Source: Acidicapsa ligni (GTDB lineage Bacteria > Acidobacteriota > Terriglobia > Terriglobales > Acidobacteriaceae). From it: DNA of 64,000 nucleotides. Positions 36,236 to 44,281 of this stretch are shown piece after piece. The notes below the pieces were generated by a model. It saw only the letters and a list, made by a program, of their open reading frames with translations, ran no database searches and was not told the origin of the DNA. Positions within the stretch are counted from its first letter, which is position 1; every line of letters starts with the position of its first letter. The position numbers and the translations under genes are program-made. The stretch lies in the NCBI RefSeq assembly GCF_025685655.1, contig NZ_JAGSYG010000003.1:1-64000 (forward strand), in the 5' to 3' direction.

Positions 36236-38121
36236 TGCACGACCACCGTTCTGAACATGCCAGCATCCATGTGAAACATAAGGTGACAGTGGTACGCCCA
36301 GTGGCCCGGAGCATCTGCCGTGACCAGATAGCTGATGCGTTCCGCCGGTTTTACGAGCAATGTGTGCTTGTAGGGATTGAATTCTCCGTTACCGTTTTCG
36401 AGTTCACTCCATAAGCCGTGCAGGTGAATCGGATGTTCCATCATCGTGTCGTTTACCAGGATGATTCGCACACGCTCGCCATAAGACAGGGTGATCGGAT
36501 GCGATTCTGAAAACTTCTTCCCGTCGAAACCCCAAATAAAGCGTTCCATATTGCCGGTCAGATGAAGCTCTATTTCCCTCGTCGGCGCACGACGATCGAC
36601 TCCCCGGTAGCGAGCCTTCAAGTCCGCATAGGTGAGAACGCGACGACCATTGTGCTGAAGGCCGTCACCGGGATCTGTGAACTTTGGTGCTGTCACTGCC
36701 GCAATCCCGGATACCTCAGGCCCAACGTTGAACTTGTTGCTGACGTGTTCTGGCAACATCATTTGCATCATGCCTGCAGATCCGATCGCCTGAGTGCCCG
36801 GGCCCGGCTGCGGAAGGGGGAAACGACTTCGGAGAGAGGACGTCGATTCCTGCGGCATCATCTCCATTCTCATTTTGTTGTCCGTCTCCACTGCGATAGA
36901 CGACATCTCGTGATGATCGCTTGCCTTACCGTCCATGCCTGGCATGTTCATGCTCAGCATGTCCGTCTTGCCGCTGTTAGCCATTCCCGGCGTGTCCATG
37001 CCTTTCATCCTCATGCCCATGTCAGCCATCGTTCGTATAGGGCGTGGGTCCATTTCGGGCGTGTTCGGGGTCACGCTGGCGTGCGATGCGAGAACGCCTC
37101 GCGCATAACCGGTTCGATCTTCTGATTGAGCGAAGATCACATAAGCGTCGGTCGTGGGCGTAACGATAACGTCATAGGTCTCCGCGGTGCCGATGCGAAA
37201 TTCGTCGACGGTTACAGACTCGATTGCATTTCCATCCGCTGAAACGACTTTCATCTTCAGCCCCGGAATACGGACATCGAAAATCGTCATCGCAGAGCCA
37301 TTGATAAAGCGAAGCTTTACCTTCTCTCCCGGAGTGAAAAGTCCCGTCCATCCGACCGAAGGCGGGGCACCGTTGCAGAGATAGGTATAGACCGAACCCG
37401 ACACGTCCGCGATATCCGTAGGACTCATATTCATCTTCGACCACATCATGTACTGGGCCAGGGAAGTCGAAAGGCTCTTTGTGTGAGGATCTCCGGACAA
37501 TTGATTGAGAGCGGGGCGATGATAGTTGTAGTAGCTACTGTCTTCCTTGAGATTGCTGAGAATTGAGTGAGGATCGACGTCTGTCCAGTCCGAGAGAAAG
37601 ACAACATGCTCGCGGTCGAAGGAATCCCCATCAGGATATTTTGGCTCAATGATGATTGGGCCACTGATGCCAGTCTGTTCTTGATATCCGCTATGGCTGT
37701 GATACCAAAAGGTTCCGTTTTGCTTCACTGTAAAACGGTAAGTGAACTTCTCTCCCGCGGGAATACCCTCGAAGCTGAGTCCGGGCACGCCGTCCATGTC
37801 AGTTGGAATACGCATCCCATGCCAGTGAATCGAAGTAGAGGTTTTGAGCCGATTCGTCACATTGATTGTTATGGTGTCTCCCTCGCGCCAACGAAGAGTC
37901 GGCGCGGGGATGGAACCATTTACTGCCACCGCAATGCGTGACTTCCCAGTGAAGTTGACCGTCAAACGATCAATGACGAGATCGAACTCAGTGCCTTTCA
38001 ATTCCGAACGCGGATGTGAACTCAAGGCGGCATTTGCCCGGCCTGGTACCCATGTCACCAATCCAGCGGCGATCATCCTCTGCATGAAGTGGCGACGGGT
38101 AACATCTTTTGTCATGTGCAT
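36232..38121 (-). CDS. copA: Multicopper oxidase CopA, Tat-exported
   Basis: 629 residues. A twin-arginine leader TRRHFMQRMIAAG opens the protein, followed by three cupredoxin domains. Type 1/2/3 copper ligands are visible: HWHGMRIP, WYHSHSGYQ, HPIHLHGLW and the closing HCHLMFHMDAGMF. Between domains 2 and 3 lies a Met/His-rich linker (residues about 360-440, with MGMRMKGMDTPGM and MLSMNMPGMDG) typical of copper-tolerance oxidases. It oxidises Cu(I) in the periplasm. It overlaps copB by 4 bp and follows two hydrolase genes, the nearer only 48 bp upstream. No copper-sensing regulator is adjacent. Confidence 0.94.
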   Translation of the reverse strand: MHMTKDVTRRHFMQRMIAAGLVTWVPGRANAALSSHPRSELKGTEFDLVIDRLTVNFTGKSRIAVAVNGSIPAPTLRWREGDTITINVTNRLKTSTSIHWHGMRIPTDMDGVPGLSFEGIPAGEKFTYRFTVKQNGTFWYHSHSGYQEQTGISGPIIIEPKYPDGDSFDREHVVFLSDWTDVDPHSILSNLKEDSSYYNYHRPALNQLSGDPHTKSLSTSLAQYMMWSKMNMSPTDIADVSGSVYTYLCNGAPPSVGWTGLFTPGEKVKLRFINGSAMTIFDVRIPGLKMKVVSADGNAIESVTVDEFRIGTAETYDVIVTPTTDAYVIFAQSEDRTGYARGVLASHASVTPNTPEMDPRPIRTMADMGMRMKGMDTPGMANSGKTDMLSMNMPGMDGKASDHHEMSSIAVETDNKMRMEMMPQESTSSLRSRFPLPQPGPGTQAIGSAGMMQMMLPEHVSNKFNVGPEVSGIAAVTAPKFTDPGDGLQHNGRRVLTYADLKARYRGVDRRAPTREIELHLTGNMERFIWGFDGKKFSESHPITLSYGERVRIILVNDTMMEHPIHLHGLWSELENGNGEFNPYKHTLLVKPAERISYLVTADAPGHWAYHCHLMFHMDAGMFRTVVVQ

Positions 38122-38169
38122 GTCTCGACGTTACGTCTGGACGGCCACAAGCACAATAACGGGTTCCCA

Positions 38170-39084
38170 TTAGAGGGTGATCTGATCCAACCATTCCAGG
38201 ATTAGGTCTGCGATCTGATTACTATTGCGCTCCATCATCATCATGTGACCATTGCCGTAAATCCCCCTGTCGGACAGCCACACGAATTCCGAAGAAGCGC
38301 CCTGCGCTTTCAGCCATGTCGAGAGCTGCTCGTCGACTTCGCGGGGATGCTCGAGGTCGTCACTACCGGTCACGATGAGTACGGGCATCCCGCGAAAGCA
38401 AAGTGGATTCTGCACTCTCACCTGGGATCCCCGCACATTCAGCCGCTCATAAAGCAGGCGCGATCCTGTGTGAGTGAGTAGCTTCGTGTAGTCATCTAGA
38501 TGTTCAAGTGGAAATTGACGGCTTTTGCCCACCAGCTTATCGATAACGAACGATGGCGTAACGCGTGTTGCGCCGTCGTTCTGTAGAGTCAGAGTGCGAA
38601 AGGGAGTTCGAAGTGTCACACTCCCTTCGCTTTCAGCAAGGATCTCTGGCTCGGGTTGAATGTTCCCGGGCGGTGCTGGTGCAGCACCGATAATGGCAAT
38701 GATCTTGTCTCGACACAACTCCGCCACGCGCCAACCGAAGGCACTCCCCATGGAATGAGTCAATAATGCCACCGGGCCATCGAGCTCTGAGATGACCCCA
38801 GCGAGACTTTGGCAGACCTGCTCGCTGGTGAGCGTCTGCAGATCAAGGGCGCCACTCCGACCGTGGCCCGGCCAGTCCGGCACAACTACCTTGTAGCCCC
38901 GATCGGCAAATCGATAGGCCCACCCTGATTTGCCCTCTGCTGTCATGAGGTAGCAACTACCCGTATGGCTACCTCCATGCACCATCACCACATGAACATG
39001 GCGTCCGGGATCGTTTGGAACGAAATGATCGCTGTAAATCCCAAGTGGACGAGCTATAGCTTCTGCGCGGTGGTTGATGATCAT
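38170..39084 (-). CDS. Alpha/beta hydrolase (esterase-like)
   Basis: 304 residues. Oxyanion region VMVHGGSHTG, nucleophile Ser in LLTHSMGSAFGW, an acidic residue in VLIVTGSDDLEHP and a likely catalytic His near the C-terminus (YGNGHMMMMERN). No signal peptide. Its ATG overlaps the stop of the next hydrolase gene upstream by 4 bp, and copA begins 48 bp downstream, so the four genes 39815-35450 probably form one transcript. What two esterases do in a copper operon is unclear. Confidence 0.85.
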   Translation of the reverse strand: MIINHRAEAIARPLGIYSDHFVPNDPGRHVHVVMVHGGSHTGSCYLMTAEGKSGWAYRFADRGYKVVVPDWPGHGRSGALDLQTLTSEQVCQSLAGVISELDGPVALLTHSMGSAFGWRVAELCRDKIIAIIGAAPAPPGNIQPEPEILAESEGSVTLRTPFRTLTLQNDGATRVTPSFVIDKLVGKSRQFPLEHLDDYTKLLTHTGSRLLYERLNVRGSQVRVQNPLCFRGMPVLIVTGSDDLEHPREVDEQLSTWLKAQGASSEFVWLSDRGIYGNGHMMMMERNSNQIADLILEWLDQITL

Positions 39085-39815
39085 GCTTCAATCACACCTT
39101 TCGCAGTAGACGAAGCGGCTTCGATGAGGACGTTCGCCACCTCAACCGGCTTATCAAGCATCGCATCGTGCCCAGATTCGATCATAGCGATCTTCCACTC
39201 GGCTTCAACCTTCAACCGCTCATAAAACTGCCTAAACGGATTTGGTTCCCAGGCCGATGCCAACACGAATGTCTTATTTCTGACGTTGACGTGATTGCCT
39301 TTTAGCTGAATTGCTTCAATCATCGTCGCGAAAGGCTGTGGTGTAGCCATCGTGTCGACCCATGCGCGATCCTGCTCATTTACGTGGAGTATCGCTGCGG
39401 GAATAGGGGGACATGAGATCCCTCCATATCGGCCTGTCTCCTTGATATGCATGAGCTGATAGATCTCCGGTGACAGAGTCATGATCGAATCCCCATCTTG
39501 AGGAAACCATGCATCGAGATACACGAGCGAAGAGATGCGTTCGCTGACTTGATCCGCGACACCACTGATCACCATACCTGCATAGGAATGACCGCAAAGC
39601 ACAACGTCGTGAAGTTCTTCGAACTTGATCAGATTGACGACGTCCTGAATATGAGTGGACAGATTGATGTCCGCGTGAAGCAGGTGACTTCGATCTGCCA
39701 AGCCCGAAAGCGTCGGCGTGTACACCGTGTGTCCTTCTTTACGGAGCAGCTGAGCGACTCGCTTCCAAATCCATCCTCCACGCCATCCGCCGTGGACCAA
39801 AACAAAATGCGACAT
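39081..39815 (-). CDS. Alpha/beta hydrolase (methylesterase/HNL-like)
   Basis: 244 residues beginning MSHFVLVHGGWRGGWIWKR, the typical start of the plant methylesterase/hydroxynitrile-lyase-like branch. Nucleophile Ser is in VVLCGHSYAGMV, and the C-terminal His lies in MIESGHDAML. It lacks a signal peptide. First gene of the probable hydrolase-hydrolase-copA-copB transcript, with a 4-bp overlap to the next gene. Substrate unknown, likely a small ester. Confidence 0.87.
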   Translation of the reverse strand: MSHFVLVHGGWRGGWIWKRVAQLLRKEGHTVYTPTLSGLADRSHLLHADINLSTHIQDVVNLIKFEELHDVVLCGHSYAGMVISGVADQVSERISSLVYLDAWFPQDGDSIMTLSPEIYQLMHIKETGRYGGISCPPIPAAILHVNEQDRAWVDTMATPQPFATMIEAIQLKGNHVNVRNKTFVLASAWEPNPFRQFYERLKVEAEWKIAMIESGHDAMLDKPVEVANVLIEAASSTAKGVIEA

Positions 39816-40246
39816 GTACTTCCTTTCTCGAACTGTTAAGCACTCATCCTTCTACCGTCGTTTCCCGTTCCGGGGCTCGTGCCGGCAGAAGAAGAGATTT
39901 GTTCCAGTAGACAGCCTCGGTTCATTTCGCAATATGCTCTTCGAATTGAACTTCCGCCAAGAGGTTCTCCCTGTCCCGTCCGATAGTCGCGATCGCTGTG
40001 AAAACGTCATGATCGAAATACCGAACCGCACAATTGCGGTCTAATGCAGAGCCCTCGACAGTAACTCCGTCGAAGCTCCCCGCATAGCCAAAATAGTTAA
40101 CGCTACGTCATAGTGTTGACTCCTGAAGAATGAGACGGCATCGAAAAGAGCGCTGATTCCCAAGACGTTCTGCAGCGATCTGTTGAGGCATGTTGTCCAT
40201 GTGCTGACACTCCATCTATGTCGGAATATTCCGTGACAACTGCAGA
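39816..40246 (-). other. Intergenic region upstream of the hydrolase/cop group
   Basis: 430 bp with no convincing gene on either strand and no strong repeat seen. It should hold the promoter of the hydrolase-copAB transcript. Confidence 0.4.
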
Positions 40247-40678
40247 CTAAACAACGGCCAGAATCGGGCAGGGTGATTCATTTGCGATTTGGCGAACTGT
40301 TCCGACCCACTCCACATGTTGGGTGTGGCGTCGCAAGCCAATAACAATCAGGTTTGCCTTTAGTGCATGCGCGGCTTGGAGAATACCGGAGACCTCGGCT
40401 GCTTCGATGAGAGTCGTTTCGATCGTCACACCGTGGGACTTCGCAAGTTCGCTTGCCCTGACCTGCAATGACCCTAGCCGCGAGAGTTGGTCCTGACGGA
40501 ACTCCTCGGGGGCCTGGGGAGCAACCACGACGGAAAGACCGTAGTAACCAGGCATAGGTTCGGCGATTGTTGCGAGAGTGACGTGGGAGCCGAGTACCTG
40601 TGCGAGCCTTACGCCTTCTTCAAGAGCCCGTTCAGACTCCCTTGAGCCGTCATATGCGATGAGAATTCGATCGTACAT
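40247..40678 (-). CDS. Universal stress protein (single UspA domain)
   Basis: 143 residues from MYDRILIAYDGSRESE; AAGGAAA sits eight bases before the ATG at 40678, so I prefer it to the in-frame start at 40717. One Usp domain with the ATP-type loop VIGLRRHTQHVEWVGTVRQ, somewhat degenerate compared with GxxGx9G(S/T), and a closing CPILAVV. It follows the cNMP/thioredoxin-reductase-like gene by about 35 bp on the same strand, so both are probably made together. Confidence 0.88.
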   Translation of the reverse strand: MYDRILIAYDGSRESERALEEGVRLAQVLGSHVTLATIAEPMPGYYGLSVVVAPQAPEEFRQDQLSRLGSLQVRASELAKSHGVTIETTLIEAAEVSGILQAAHALKANLIVIGLRRHTQHVEWVGTVRQIANESPCPILAVV

Positions 40679-40713
40679 GGAGTTTTCCTTCCTTCCCTGA
40701 TGCTCGATGACTG

Positions 40714-42444
40714 TCATTCATGTGCGGCAGCCGCAGAGTTCGCGGAGCGCAACGCTGCCAGGGTGGAGTTTGGTTCCGCTGGGAATTTGTTGCGGTGATC
40801 GGCAAGATAGCGATGAACGTCACTAATGACGACAGACCCTTCGCCCACAGCAGATGCGACGCGTTTCACAGATTTCGCTCGGACGTCACCAACGGCGAAC
40901 ATACCCGGCATACTGGTCGCGTAAGGAGTGTTTTCAAAACCATCCGTACCTCCTGTGAGGATGAAGCCCTTCTTATCAAGTAGAACCGTGCCGAAGAGCC
41001 AACCCGAATTGGGTTCGGCTCCGATCATCACAAACACGCTTCCAACTGGCTTCGTGATCGACTCACCCGTTTTACGATTGACCCAGGTGGCGAGTTCCAG
41101 AGAGGAATCGCCTCCGAATTCCACGAGTTCAGAATGCGTATAGAGCGTAATGTTGGAGGAGCTTTTGAGGCGCGAGATAAGATACTGCGACATCGTAGCT
41201 GCCAACGAATTTGAGCGGAGTATATGATGCACATGTTTCGCTATGCCCGACAAAAACAGTGCCGCCTGACCAGCGGAATTGCCGCCTCCCACAACGACGA
41301 TCTCTTTTTCCCGGCAAAACGCCGCCTCCATGGCGGTCGCCGCATAGTAGATGCCGCAATTTTCGAATCTTCCATAGTTCTTAGCCGCGAGCTTGCGATA
41401 CTGTGCCCCTGATGCCACAACAACGGCTCTCGATCGAACCGGCACATCGCCTGCAAGAGTCAGCTTGTGTATGCCGTCGACCTGTTCCGACGTTACGGTC
41501 GCTCGCGAGATAGCAAAGCTCACACCGAACTTCAGTGCCTGCAACTGAGCGCGGCTCGCGAGACGCTGGCCCGAGACCCCTGTCGGGAAACCGAGATAGT
41601 TCTCTATCCTCGAGCTGGTACCTGCCTGTCCTCCCGGTGCCGTGCTTTCGATCACGATTGTGGAAAGCCCCTCGGATGCCGCATAAACTGCAGCCGCGAG
41701 ACCTGAAGGACCGGCGCCGACGACTGCTACGTCATAAATTCTGTCAGGATCGGGAAGTTCGGTGATCCCCAACTCATCAGCGAGTTGCGTGATTGTGGGT
41801 CTATGCAAGATGCGGCCGTCGGTCAAAAGAACTGCGGGGAGCTTGTCGTCGTGATCGGACAGGTCTTCCCCGAGTAGATGGATTTCCGGGGTGGGCACCT
41901 CAATCATTCGATGCGGATAGCTGTTGCGCACCAGAAAGCGTTGAAGGAGTGTCGTCTCAGCGTCATTGATATGACCCCGTACCGCAACACCGGCCATCTC
42001 TTCGGCAATGATGGCGATGCGACGCCAGATGACTCCGGAGGTGATCAGGTTCGCGATATCGCCTTCTTCGCGCATAAGTCTTTGAAAGTCCTTGCGTCGT
42101 ATCCGAAGAAGCCGGGTGTCTCCCACAGTTGTCGCGTTCACGAGAGAGCCCTGAGTTGTCAGGAGATTCAGCTCACCGGTAAAGGCAAATCTCCGGTGAT
42201 TTGCGATAACTTTGGATTCACCGTTCTTCATCGGCAAGCAGATCTCGACCTCGCCATCCAGCACCACGAACATATCGATTTCGCGGGCACCGTGCGTAAA
42301 CAATGAGGTGTTGGCCGGGAAGATTTCTTCCTTGCCATAAGATCTCACTCGCTCGATCATCGTTTCCGTAAGTGGGGCGAACGCGAGATCCGGGCGAAGC
42401 TCTGCATTGCTCGATGCCTGGGAGGCTTCTCCATTGGCGCTCAT
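40714..42444 (-). CDS. cNMP-binding / thioredoxin-reductase-like fusion lacking the redox cysteines
   Basis: 576 residues in three parts: a cyclic-nucleotide-binding-type domain (20-145, EIDMFVVLDGEVEICLP, FTGELNLLT), a small thioredoxin/glutaredoxin-like fold (165-232) without a CxxC, and an FAD/NAD(P) module related to thioredoxin reductase (236-555; GAGPSG at 243-248, second Rossmann GGGNSAGQ near 387, FAVGDVRAKSVKR). The CATC disulfide of thioredoxin reductase is replaced by AATA (368-371), so it cannot work as a disulfide reductase by the usual route; ferredoxin/flavodoxin-type or other electron transfer is possible. It is co-directional with the universal stress gene just downstream. 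Confidence 0.88.
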   Translation of the reverse strand: MSANGEASQASSNAELRPDLAFAPLTETMIERVRSYGKEEIFPANTSLFTHGAREIDMFVVLDGEVEICLPMKNGESKVIANHRRFAFTGELNLLTTQGSLVNATTVGDTRLLRIRRKDFQRLMREEGDIANLITSGVIWRRIAIIAEEMAGVAVRGHINDAETTLLQRFLVRNSYPHRMIEVPTPEIHLLGEDLSDHDDKLPAVLLTDGRILHRPTITQLADELGITELPDPDRIYDVAVVGAGPSGLAAAVYAASEGLSTIVIESTAPGGQAGTSSRIENYLGFPTGVSGQRLASRAQLQALKFGVSFAISRATVTSEQVDGIHKLTLAGDVPVRSRAVVVASGAQYRKLAAKNYGRFENCGIYYAATAMEAAFCREKEIVVVGGGNSAGQAALFLSGIAKHVHHILRSNSLAATMSQYLISRLKSSSNITLYTHSELVEFGGDSSLELATWVNRKTGESITKPVGSVFVMIGAEPNSGWLFGTVLLDKKGFILTGGTDGFENTPYATSMPGMFAVGDVRAKSVKRVASAVGEGSVVISDVHRYLADHRNKFPAEPNSTLAALRSANSAAAAHE

Positions 42445-42562
42445 GGTTTTCGGGTCTCCTTTTCGTTTACCAATGGAAGCATTCTACGATTCGTCTGTAA
42501 CGCCGCTGTCTCTTGCAATCGCCTAGACCACTCGACGCTGCGAAGTCGTAGAAATGACAGTC

Positions 42563-42584
42563 ACGACCTGCCCTGGCAGGTCGT
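42563..42584 (-). promoter_or_regulatory. Perfect 10-bp palindromic repeat upstream of TrxR-like gene
   Basis: ACGACCTGCC and its complement GGCAGGTCGT separated by CT, about 120 bp before the minus-strand start at 42444. There is no T-run; an operator or a small hairpin is possible. Confidence 0.4.
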
Positions 42585-43181
42585 TATGCAAAGCAGCATA
42601 GCTTTGAAGGTATGCCAAGGTAATTTTAGAGAAGTCCGGTCGTTGCAATCATGGCGGAACTGTGGAGATATTCTGAAGGTCGCGGAGTTGGCCTTCTTGA
42701 ACGGTAATGATCAGCGCCGACGCAACAGCAGTGAAATCGGTTGCAAAGAGTGGAGTGACTTGCGGATCTTCCCGCTTTATCGTTTCGGGCAAATAGGCCT
42801 CGTAGGATTCGGTCGTCTCTGCATGGGAAACAACATACGCCCTGCTCCCAAGTTGCTTCCAGGAGGGCAAAGACATGGTAGCGTCCAGGGCAGCGCCTGA
42901 AGACGCAGTTTCAGTCCACTTTTTGCCGCCTTCTGGACTTATCGAGACCCACCCGCACGCATGCTAGGGGAGAGTCGCGCCAAAAGCTGGCCGAATTTTG
43001 GAGAGATTCCAACGATTACCGTTCCAGTGTGTGTCTTAAGAATCGCTGGTGTGAGAGGCACAGATGCCCGAGAGCGAATCGACGTTGGCGATCCTGCCGG
43101 AAGCTTCTCACATCGGCGCGAGCGGGCTAGTCTACGCGGCAGCGCGTGACGAGGCGAGGACTCAATGAGGGGATCGAATTC

Positions 43182-43210
43182 TCCGGAAAATCTCCAGAGT
43201 TCGGTCAGAG
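43182..43210 (+). promoter_or_regulatory. Triple heptamer repeat upstream of tandem Usp gene
   Basis: TCCGGAA (43182-43188), TCCAGAG (43193-43199) and GTCAGAG (43204-43210), exactly 11 bp apart, 134 bp before the start at 43344. Orientation to the gene is the same as in the copies at 10278, 13760 and 18213. Confidence 0.55.
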
Positions 43211-43343
43211 TTTCAGCGTGTAGCTCCCTTAACATAGCTGTTTATCTTGTTAGAGACTGGTATCGGTTTCTGAAGCGCATTTGAGAACAAAGGGTGCCTT
43301 TGCGCGTCCCAGAACAATCCACGACGTAATGTGGAGAGGCTTC

Positions 43344-44261
43344 ATGCTCAAAATCAAACAGATTCTTTGCCCTGTAGATTTCTCCTCTATCTCCATAAGA
43401 GCCTACCGTCATGCGCTATCGCTTGCGGAGCACTATCAGGCAAATTTAGTGGCAATGCACGTCGTCGAGCTATGGCGACATCCTTCGGCTTCTTATGCTG
43501 CTTCCGCTGCAGACCTTAGAACGTTCTATGAGGGGCTGGACATGAGCGGTTTGGAGAGACTGCAGGAGTTCGTGAAGATGCACACGCATGACGAGGTTCG
43601 GCCCGAACTGCTCGTCGAAAGAGGAATGGCGCCAGATCAAATCCTGTCATCCGCGCAGGCCATGAGGCCAGACATCATTGTTATGGGGACGCACGGTCAC
43701 CGAGGCTTCGATCGTCTGGTGCTTGGGTCAACCACCGATCGGGTTATGCGTACGGCTCCGTGCCCAGTGCTGGCAGTGCCTCCGGAAGACTCTATGGAGG
43801 CAGGTGAGGATTCCCATCACGTCCGGCGCCTGAAACGAATACTCCTTTGCACAGACTTTTCGGCCAATTCAGCGGACGCTTTCGAATACGCGATCTCGGT
43901 GGCTGCTGAGTACGATGCCGAGCTCACCCTTTTGCATGTGGTTGAGACCGGATTATTCGGAGATCCCGACGAGAAGGCCGCCCCAAAAGCGATGGAGGAT
44001 CTGCGTCAACTAATTTCTATGAAGGAATCCTACAGCGCTCTGAAGATCAAGACCGCAGTGCGTTTTGGGAAGCCATACCAGGAGCTCATCAAGTACGCCT
44101 TCGAAGAGAGACCTGAAATAGTCGCCATGGGAGTGAGGGGCCGCGGGACTTTGGATGTTGCGGTATTCGGTTCAACTACCTACCGGGTAACGCAGCTGGG
44201 GCCGTGCCCAGTTCTGGTTGTGCCGTTTCGAAAGCTCGGTTCTGACGAAAGCGTTACGTAA
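43344..44261 (+). CDS. Tandem universal stress protein with two intact ATP motifs
   Basis: 305 residues from MLKIKQILCPVDFS; GGAGAG lies before the ATG at 43344, preferred over the frame's first start at 43281. There are two Usp domains (1-150 and 165-300). Both keep the ATP-binding GxxGx9G(S/T) motif: GTHGHRGFDRLVLGST in the first and GVRGRGTLDVAVFGST in the second, each followed by CPVL. The family helps cells survive starvation, oxidants or hypoxia. A triple heptamer repeat upstream suggests shared control with the chloroperoxidase and DUF4331 genes. It converges with the DHA2 efflux gene. Confidence 0.92.
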   Translation: MLKIKQILCPVDFSSISIRAYRHALSLAEHYQANLVAMHVVELWRHPSASYAASAADLRTFYEGLDMSGLERLQEFVKMHTHDEVRPELLVERGMAPDQILSSAQAMRPDIIVMGTHGHRGFDRLVLGSTTDRVMRTAPCPVLAVPPEDSMEAGEDSHHVRRLKRILLCTDFSANSADAFEYAISVAAEYDAELTLLHVVETGLFGDPDEKAAPKAMEDLRQLISMKESYSALKIKTAVRFGKPYQELIKYAFEERPEIVAMGVRGRGTLDVAVFGSTTYRVTQLGPCPVLVVPFRKLGSDESVT

Positions 44262-44281
44262 AAGTGCCAAGTTTATGCGCT

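Larger units (their letters stand above)
42445..43343 (+). other. Large divergent intergenic region
   Basis: About 900 bp between the TrxR-like gene and a tandem universal stress gene. A 75-codon minus-strand frame (42876-42649) has amino-acid composition that could be coding (FATDFTAVASALIITVQ) but no recognisable family and no clear ribosome site. Other frames look random. It contains the hairpin at 42563 and the heptamer repeats at 43182, listed separately. Confidence 0.4.

Noticed and set aside
42471..42510. Heptamer-like pattern upstream of the TrxR-like gene (TTCTACG, GTCTGTA)
   Set aside because: The 11-bp spacing is there, but similarity is poor; likely chance.
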